Assembly: GCA_037176705.1 (NCBI GenBank)
Contig: CM073895.1
Location: 7,526,551-7,590,550, forward strand
Length of the DNA stretch: 64,000 nucleotides
Origin: Molossus alvarezi
Taxonomy: Eukaryota; Chordata; Mammalia; Chiroptera; Molossidae
Direction of reading: 5' to 3'
Under the pieces are notes generated by a model. The model was not told where the DNA came from. It searched no databases and saw only the letters and a program-made list of their open reading frames with translations. This document shows, one piece after another, positions 57,215 to 64,000 of this stretch. The position numbers and the translations under genes were made by a program. The stretch's first letter is position 1. Each line of letters opens with the position of its first letter.

Positions 57215-59079
57215 AAGAGCACTGTGCTGGGAATTGGGTCCTGCCTCTGTGGTCCCTGAGGGCTGTAGGTAAGTCACTGCCAGGCTCTGTGATCTATAAA
57301 ACAGAAGGAAAATAAAATAAAGAGAACAGGAGATAGACTGGATGAGCCCCGTCGTTTCCTCCAAATCTGAATTTCTTTCTTTGTTGGTCAAAGGTGGTTT
57401 TTTAAAAATAAACTTCACTGCCTCTTCTGAAACAGGAGGAAGATTCAAGTATAGTTAAAGGTGTTTATTAATTTGGCTTTCTGCATATGCACAACATACC
57501 TTTGGCTACCTGGCCTTTGACCTTCAGGTAGCAGTACCCCTTGGTCTTTAAAGATGGTGCCTTCCCCAGGACTTGGTCAGTGCACTGTAGCAGGCGGACT
57601 TCCAGCCTGTTGCCAAGGGCCTGCAGGATTCCACACTGCTGTCTGTGACAGCAGCAACAATATTTGTCATGCTATTAATCCTTTGGAATTGATGATCAAA
57701 TACCAAAATCACTCCTCTTTATTTTTGTTTTTAATTTAGCAGAGAGGGATTAAAAGGGGAAAAAAAACCCCGTTTAGACTATAGATCTAAAAATAGACAT
57801 CATGATGCTGATTGGAACCCCTCCCAGTCTTTCATATGAGAGATCTCAATTTGTGTTACACAGAGGGGCAGCTCACTTCTGTCTTGTTCACCAGTTATAC
57901 TACTCCCCAGAGAAGCTCAATAAATTTTATAGGGAAATTTCCTCCTTATGCGGAAGGAGCTAAGCTCAGCGACTGGTGTGGCTGAAATAATTTAGGGCTC
58001 CAAGGGAGTGTGTCTGCCTTGTGGAATAACATATCAGAAGTAAACGTCCAAAAAGTTTTGATCTTGTTGAGTTGGCCACATCACTGATACCGCTGTGCCC
58101 TGGATCCTCTGACCCCAGCCTGTCTGGTTTGGAATTAAACTACTTCCTCAACTTGCATTTAGTTCACTGCTAACATGGCCTTTCTGTGTGCTTCGCCGGC
58201 AGTCACCACGGAGCTCACCTGCTCACCAGTAACTCTGTGAAACCTCCAAACTTGGACGTGGCTGCGTTTTCACATCTCACTTCTGCCTGTCTGAGAGTCA
58301 GGGAGATCATCTCCCACCAACTTAGGAGAGCAGACCTGCCTTCCCTTTCAGACTTCCAGCGGAGCAGGAGCCTGCCAGGTTCCCAGTTTTCAAGCTATCA
58401 GTGCAGTACTTTTTGTACTGGCTTTTTACTCAGTGATTTATACTAGGAGACGTGGCTGGGTGATATCCAGTGTCCTTTTGTCTTTGTGTTTATTTTTCTT
58501 GCACGTTTAATGTATTTAAAGGATATATTGCCTTTATGGTTCACTGGGATGAGGAGGGGATTGGTGCAAGTTTTAATGAGAGGTCCCCGGCTCCCTGGGT
58601 TGAGATGAGAATTATATTCTCGGTTAGATATTTTTCTTTCTTTCCTTAGGTGGCAGGAGGCAGTGTTTGGCTTGTTTTTGAAATAGCATTTTTACCTAGC
58701 GATTTTTAGAAGGATACTGAGAGGACATTCACTCTCATGTATCATCAGCAACTTTTTCTCCTGTTGTTTGAACTTCCCTCATTTAGGAGAGGCGAAAGTC
58801 TCCCCTCTTCTTGAATTTACATGTCAGCATCGGGATGGTGGGAACCAGCCTTGTCCTCAGACCAATTTTTTAAAAACTCTTCTTTCAGTCTAATGATATT
58901 TGAAACTAGTTTTCTCAGAAACTGTTTTTACTGCTTGGGGATAGTTAATCAGCAGAAAAGAAAGCATTTGGCTTATTTGCTTAATATTTTAACCGAGTGA
59001 ATTAGACAGGTTGGGGGCCTGGGGGAGGGGATTAAAAAGTGGGTAGGGGAGGCCCCATAAACAAGGTGATATATAATAT
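57215..59079. other. PEX14: Intronic unique sequence
   Basis: This segment has no Ves or recognised L1. 57220-57300 is weakly MIR-like. The open frame at 58186-58446 has no known similarity. Confidence 0.4.
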
Positions 59080-59410
59080 TTTTTTTGTTCTCCTTTTAAA
59101 TAAATACCGATCAGCTTTATGTTCAGAGACAATAGGAGCCGTTGGCTTAAATTTGCAGTTTACTGTATTTATGGCTGTAATATCAAGGTGCTGCCGTCGT
59201 AATTTCATGCCCCAATGAGAAGAGCAAGGTCGAAGCAAATGCTTCCATCGGCATCTGCTAACACACTAACTCATAAACAAGGCCCGGCTGGATCAGGTGG
59301 CACGGAATAATACAGGCTAATGAAATACAGCACAGCTTTCCATTACTGTTAGTTTTTACAGTGTCGTCATTACGTGTAATTTATGTTTAAAAAATTCAAT
59401 TTTATACAAG
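59080..59410. other. Candidate conserved noncoding element
   Basis: Unique, complex sequence of balanced composition with many homeodomain/Sox/Mef2-like words ('ggcttaaatttgcagtttac', 'acaggctaatgaaatacagc', 'cattactgttag', 'attacgtgtaattta'). No repeat or coding potential. The texture fits a deeply conserved enhancer; alignment is needed. Confidence 0.35.
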
Positions 59411-61699
59411 GCACTGGGAAATAGGGGTCTACAGGTCATCCAACGACTTTTAGAGGCTCTGAGAGTCCTTATTGTACTCCACTGTTTCAACAAAATGTTA
59501 ATAAAATAAAACAAAAATACTTTTTTTTCTTTCCCCTCCCCTAACCTTTTCTGAGAGAGTTGATTTTTCTTTCAATTTGGGGAGTCTTTTTAACCAGCTG
59601 TCTTCTCTGCCTTGTCTCCTTCCAGAGTGTGCACGGGTAGGTAACTAGTTGTTCTGAGAGAGGTGACCCCACTCGGTCTCTGTGAGCCCTGGATGAGTCA
59701 CCTGAGTCCTGTGAACAGAGGGACTGTGGTGGGGAGGAAGCTGGCCAGAGTGGCCAGCCCAGAACTGCCGCTCTTTGCCACTGGCCCTCTGCCCTGTTCC
59801 CTAATAAACCTTGGGCTGGGCTGGAAGGTGCTGTCAGGCGTTCATTATCTTGCTTATTTCCCAGCTCTCCCTGACCCTGCTGTCCCGGTTGTTGTCTGAC
59901 CTGAAAGATGCAGGGAACACTGCTGTCTGCTGTCATCTGTCTTTCTGCTTCACCTGCACAGGGCCAGGCCCGGTGGCAGTGCCGTGCGGTCACTGGGGAC
60001 CGTGTTGAGGTTACTTATTCTGAGAAGCCTTTGCACAGCCGGTCCCACAGAAAAAAGCCAGCCCTCCCCTGTACCCAGTCTGTCTGTGTCCTGGGAAAGG
60101 ACCCTGCGCCCTGCAGCTCCCAGAGTCCACCAGTTTGGGTGTGTTTGCAGTGTAACAGAACCTGTAGAAAAAGAAAACAACTTTGTTTATCTTGTAAGGT
60201 GTAAAAATAAGCAGGGGTGGCAGCCCTGAAGCCGATCGCTTCAGTGGTCAGTAGACTGTAGCTCACTCCCGCCCCGGAGGAAGTGTTGGAAAAGGAGTCC
60301 TCTGCCGGCTTCTGCACAGGGGCAGTGGACGGCTCCCGGTGAAGGGGGCTGACTCTGGAGGTAAATTCCAGAGACCCAAGGTCAGGACTGGGACTTCATC
60401 TGCACAGTGGGTCAGAATGGAGAGCTCTCGGCTTTGCAGGTCAGGCAGCTGTGGCCTTGAAAGTAAAATGACACAAGTCCCCTCGTCCCTTTCTCCTCCC
60501 CTGACTGACGCTAGTGAGTGGATGAACCACTGGGCAGGACTTTAGTTTTGTTCCCTGTCAGTAATATATTTTATTTATCAGTGTCACAGATCAGGGGAGG
60601 GCTGGTGGCTCTTGGAGTCAGCAAGCAGCAGAGGTGAGGTTACTAAACGAGCCTCTAAATACAGTGTCAGTGATATCAGGTAATGCAGTTGACACCCTGA
60701 ACTGAAAATTTTTAGGTTTTATTGAAATTGGCTAATTCTCCCAAAGGCAGCAGCTAAAGGATGACTTGCGGCAGACGGGAGGGGAGGTTTGCCTGCCACA
60801 GACTGACACCCTTGCTCCATCTCTGCTCAGCTCAGCCCTTGCTCAGTCCCTGGGCGGTTAGATTATTCCTTGCAGATAGCAATCAACTGGAAGGAAGTGT
60901 GTGTGTCTAATTTGCATGAGATTATTTAAAACAAAAAAAAAAAGGTCTGCATTAGTCAGGGTGATGGTAAACAACGCAAAGAGATGCCTTTTATAATATA
61001 GCCCGTGTCTCAGCTTTCAGAGCCAAATATAATTCTCTTACAATTGGCAGTTTCCTTTATTATTTCTTTTAACCTTTTGGATTCTGCAAGGTCTCACTCT
61101 AAGCTCTCCAGTGTTTCTCGGGGAGGAGTCGTGGCTGGGACCTGGATATGTTATGTGTGGGCTCCGTGGCAGGACCTCTTCCCTAAAGGCCATGCAGCCC
61201 CGGGAGCTCAGGACTGGTAGATACTGGCTGTGTTCCGAGGGAGATTTCTCACACACACACCCCCCCCCCCGGTCCCCCGTGTCCAAAAGTCCTGATAAAT
61301 CACCTGAGAGATTTACCTGTAGAGTCCTGAACCTGGTCAACCCTCCCTGAGCTGGGGACACGCCAGAGGAAGAGAACACTGTGGAAGCGTAGGCACCAGT
61401 ATGTGAAAGGCCTTTGGATTTATTTGGGGTTAGAACATTTGAATGAGGTGAGGTCACTCTACCCTTGTCACTCCAGTGGTGGTCAAAAAGTTGTCCCGGT
61501 GTCATTGCCGAGAGGATCCAGGTGTTAGGCTCCTGTGCTGTTTTGGTATAGCCTCGAAACAGCATCCATGGGCTCTTACCTGGGGATGGGGGCCCTGCGT
61601 GGAGAAGAGGTTTAGTCCTTATCTAAACCTCGTTCATAGGATTGAAGGCTGCTCTTCAGTGTTTTGTAGCTGTGCTGCAGTGGGGAGCCACCAGGCTGG
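59411..61699. other. PEX14: Intronic unique sequence, GC-richer
   Basis: Many overlapping open frames on both strands (for example 59541-59993 and 61038-61565) reflect GC content. I found no splice-bounded exon. 61250-61271 is a CA/C-run. Confidence 0.4.
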
Positions 61700-61850
61700 A
61701 GATGGAAGCCCTGGCTTGTCATCCAGCAGTACCGTGCTCTTAACTGGTGTGCTTTGAGGCATATTTTTCACCCTCCTTGGGCTTCAGTTTTTTTAATCTG
61801 TTAAATGAAGGCAATGACTGGGATAATGGTCCAGCTCTGAAATTATATTA
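61700..61850 (+). mobile_element. MIR SINE
   Basis: 'ctggcttgtcatccagcagt' (head), then 'cttgggcttcagttttttta' and 'atctgttaaatgaaggcaat' (core) are in order. Confidence 0.65.
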
Positions 61851-61859
61851 TTCAGTGAG

Positions 61860-63580
61860 ATCATTAAAATGCTTATTTTTTTTAAAAGAAGAAAAATGAT
61901 TCACTTTATGTAACTAAATCAAAATCCTGACTCTCCAGAGGACTAGGGATATCAGAATTCCAGCCAGTGTAAATTTAGAGCATCAAATGATAAGGTCTCT
62001 GAAAAACAAGAGCTTGGAAGGATGTGCTGATGCCCTTTAAACCACGGCCTTGTTCGCGGACTCGGCTGCAATAATGCAAGAAGCATGTTTTATTAGGAAA
62101 ATAGGCTTTGTCAAAGCTCAGGACCAGAGGGCAGAACAATGGGCAGGGAGTCCTGTCCCTTTAACCAGCTCTGGCTCTCAGGGCCACAGCCCAGCCTGTA
62201 ACTTACTGTATATTTCCCCAGTGTTAAACATTATCGTACTTGTTTATATTTGAAAGAGCCAAAAGGGAAAATGAGAATGCAACTGAATGCTCCTTTTGGG
62301 AAAATTATCCTCGTTTGCAGCCAGCGGCTGACAAGGCACACGAACCAGCATGCTTGTAGAATTTCGTAGTGTGCTGGTGACCGGCAGCTGTGCTGACGTC
62401 GCATGTGCCGCTGTCTTTGGTGGCTGACTGCGAACTGGTTAAAGCAGTATCTTTTCTACTAGAACCCTGAACGGGGTTCTCCTTCCTGTTTAGGAGGAGA
62501 CGTAGTCTCCATTTTTTTCTGGCCTGTCTGTCCTGCCCCTGTTCTTGGGAGGTGAGATGATGATAAAGCAACCCCTTTGCAGTAAGCTGGGGAACTGGGG
62601 AAGAGGGATATCCCCCGTCTTGCCCCATATACTCAGATTTAGCCTTTGCATTTTGAAGGTGCTAAGTGCCAGTAAATGACCCTCTTTGCACCCTGGCCGC
62701 CTTTCCATCTACCCATCAATCTGATGAGAAACTTCACAGAGGTGTGGCCTGGCCTGGCCTGCCACACCAGCTCCACTGTGTGTGTGTGTGTGTGTGGGGG
62801 GGGGGGGGGCTGCTGCAGTGTTAAATGGGGTCAGTTCTCAACTGCCCAGTGCAGAGAGGCGAAGGGGTGTGGGGCCATTTAGAAGAGTTCAGGCATTCTC
62901 CCAGAAAAGTTCGTGTGATGGCTGCAGCCCACTCACGCTGGTATGAAGCAGGGCAGCGCCATGCTTTAGTGTATTAACGTGCTCCATCTAGTAGCCCCTT
63001 GGCACAGAGCATGCAGCACCAGGCTTGGGAAGATGCTGATCCTCAGAACCTCCTGTACTGACTTCATCTACCCCCAGGGGCAGATAGACCATGTTGTGGG
63101 CCTCTAATGGAGAGCTGCCGACCAGATGTGGAAAAGCTCCCAGCTCTAGTTTAAAAGCTCTGTGTTGCGGCTGGACTGGATATTGGGATTCCCGTAAGAG
63201 CACAGGCTGGCCGGAGTGGTCTTTTGCAGCGACCTCCCACCTTCCTTTCCTGTTCTCAGTGGCTAGAGCATGTTTGCACGCACACGTTGCTTCCAAGCTG
63301 GCCCGTGGGAAAGTTTTTCTCCCACCTGTGTGCCCTGTGTGCCTTTGTTTTGTTTTTTGGGCAGGTTGGTGCCCTCACCCTCTTCCCACAGAACCAGTGT
63401 CCCCGGGCTGCCTTGGAAAATCTTCCAGCTGTGTGCCCACTGGAAATGTGGTCTCCATGGGTCTTTCACTTGCCTTTTATTCCTCCGTGGGCAAATCCTC
63501 TCCACATGTTGTAGCCACTGCAGATGGCGCCCTGCTATTTCCTGGTGTCCCATGTGCAGTGTGGTGTAGAGTGTCGGGAA
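61860..63580. other. PEX14: Intronic unique sequence
   Basis: No Ves or clear old repeat. The 182-codon frame starting at 63091 is rejected as a gene. Confidence 0.4.
62777..62809 (+). repeat. (TG)n(G)n low-complexity tract
   Basis: About nine TG units pass into a run of 15 G. Confidence 0.95.
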
Positions 63581-63584
63581 GATT

Positions 63585-63609
63585 AAAAAAAAAAAAAAAA
63601 AAAAAAAAA
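63585..63609 (+). repeat. Poly-A run (25 A)
   Basis: A pure A25 with no AATAAA just upstream and no recognised retrogene body. It could be the tail of an unrecognised, short retrotransposed fragment. Confidence 0.9.
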
Positions 63610-63639
63610 CTAGCCAAAGGCGATACAGGCAGCCTGTGA

Positions 63640-64000
63640 TAGGCTAGAGTAATAATCATCTGAAAGTTTGGGCCTGGCCTTGTTTTGATCTGTTTTCTTG
63701 TTTTATTTTCTTCTTTACATTCTATATCCCATTCATACTAATCACAGTCAGTCCTGATTTTTCTTTTTATTTCTGCATTTGTCATAAAATAAAGCAAATT
63801 ATTCCCGTCTTCGGAAACGATCTAGACTAATTAGTCGTCTCACCCAATAATTAGTTTTTTGTTTCCCTGTCTGTTTTCATGCATTATTGTTAGTTTTTTC
63901 CCCTCTTTTTTTTTTTTAACACCATTACAGATTAAAATGAGCCACATTTGCAGTTGATGGTATCTGTTTTCGGGGGAAGAATGGAGAATTGCAGTACGGA
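63640..64000. other. Candidate conserved noncoding element (continues past the right edge)
   Basis: AT-rich unique sequence dense in TAAT cores, with 'ccaataattag' close to the palindrome at 63825. No repeat family. Enhancer-like by texture only. Confidence 0.35.
63825..63836. promoter_or_regulatory. Perfect 12-bp palindrome gactaattagtc (homeodomain-type site)
   Basis: The word equals its own reverse complement and contains two overlapping TAAT cores, the arrangement bound by paired-class or dimeric homeodomain proteins. Function is inference. Confidence 0.4.

Larger units (their letters stand above)
10794..64000 (+). other. PEX14: PEX14 intron 3, 5' part
   Basis: This interval follows the exon 3 donor. 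Exon 4, which should open by completing a glycine codon and continue with the L-T-D-E-E motif of PEX14, was not seen anywhere downstream. The intron therefore runs past the right edge, at least 53 kb. This agrees with the large human intron as I remember it. It is packed with SINEs and old LINEs between 18 and 57 kb. Confidence 0.75.

Noticed and set aside
61038..61565. 175-codon minus-strand open frame
   Set aside because: GC-rich unique intron, no splice context, no similarity I recognise.
63585..63609. A25 run as the tail of a processed pseudogene
   Set aside because: No polyadenylation signal, target duplication or recognisable gene body upstream.
63091..63639. Longest open frame in the window (182 codons, + strand)
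   Set aside because: It ends in poly-lysine from an A25 run, has no known domain, and overlaps equally long frames on the other strand. Composition effect.
10794..64000. Search for PEX14 exon 4 and for genes nested in intron 3
   Set aside because: No segment matching the expected next PEX14 residues, and no other spliced coding segment, was found on either strand by eye.

Overview
This window is vertebrate (mammalian) nuclear DNA, almost certainly from a bat. About 35 copies or fragments of the tRNA-derived Ves SINE are scattered through it. They are recognisable by the head 'gccctggccagtttggctca' or 'gcccagccggtgtggctcag', a tRNA-like B-box region, a CT-rich middle, and either a 'cctcgggtgaggat' or an 'aaaatcaataaa' tail. 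Ves is characteristic of vesper bats and their relatives (Yangochiroptera). Older mammalian repeats (MIR, L2, L1M, HAL1-like, Tigger and hAT fossils) fill much of the rest. I recognised no endogenous retrovirus, RNA gene, CRISPR array or prokaryotic feature.

Only one protein-coding segment is convincing: an 85-bp exon at 10709-10793 on the + strand. It is bounded by a strong polypyrimidine/AG acceptor and a GT donor. It encodes 28 residues plus one base of the conserved N-terminal domain of the peroxisomal docking protein PEX14 (residues 29-56 in human numbering, recalled from memory). The window is therefore read as the end of PEX14 intron 2 (1-10708), exon 3, and the first 53 kb of the large intron 3 (10794-64000). 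I found no other exon. The many 60-180 codon open frames are chance frames in intron or frames through SINEs.

Layout. 1-2545: a Ves tail with a local tandem duplication, a lineage-specific L1-like 3' end, a full Ves, and an old L1 3' end split by a Ves. 2546-11383: repeat-poor intron with a CpG-dense patch carrying a CTCF-like motif (about 5.0 kb), possible conserved noncoding sequence (7.7-8.4 kb), a pyrimidine tract (8.9-9.07 kb) and the PEX14 exon. 11384-18058: a few Ves, a Tigger-type MITE and an old L1. 18059-57060: dense repeats, with Ves inserted into L1, into hAT, into an ancient dispersed repeat and into each other, a mariner MITE at 48.6 kb, and Tigger and hAT fossils. 57061-64000: Ves-free, mostly unique sequence with stretches that look like conserved noncoding DNA, including a perfect homeodomain-type palindrome near the end.

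No new multi-gene system is present. The points worth following are the regulatory candidates inside the PEX14 introns, the clear record of nested retrotransposition, and a few odd structures: a SINE dimer sharing one target duplication, a duplicated SINE tail and a weak exon 3 donor.
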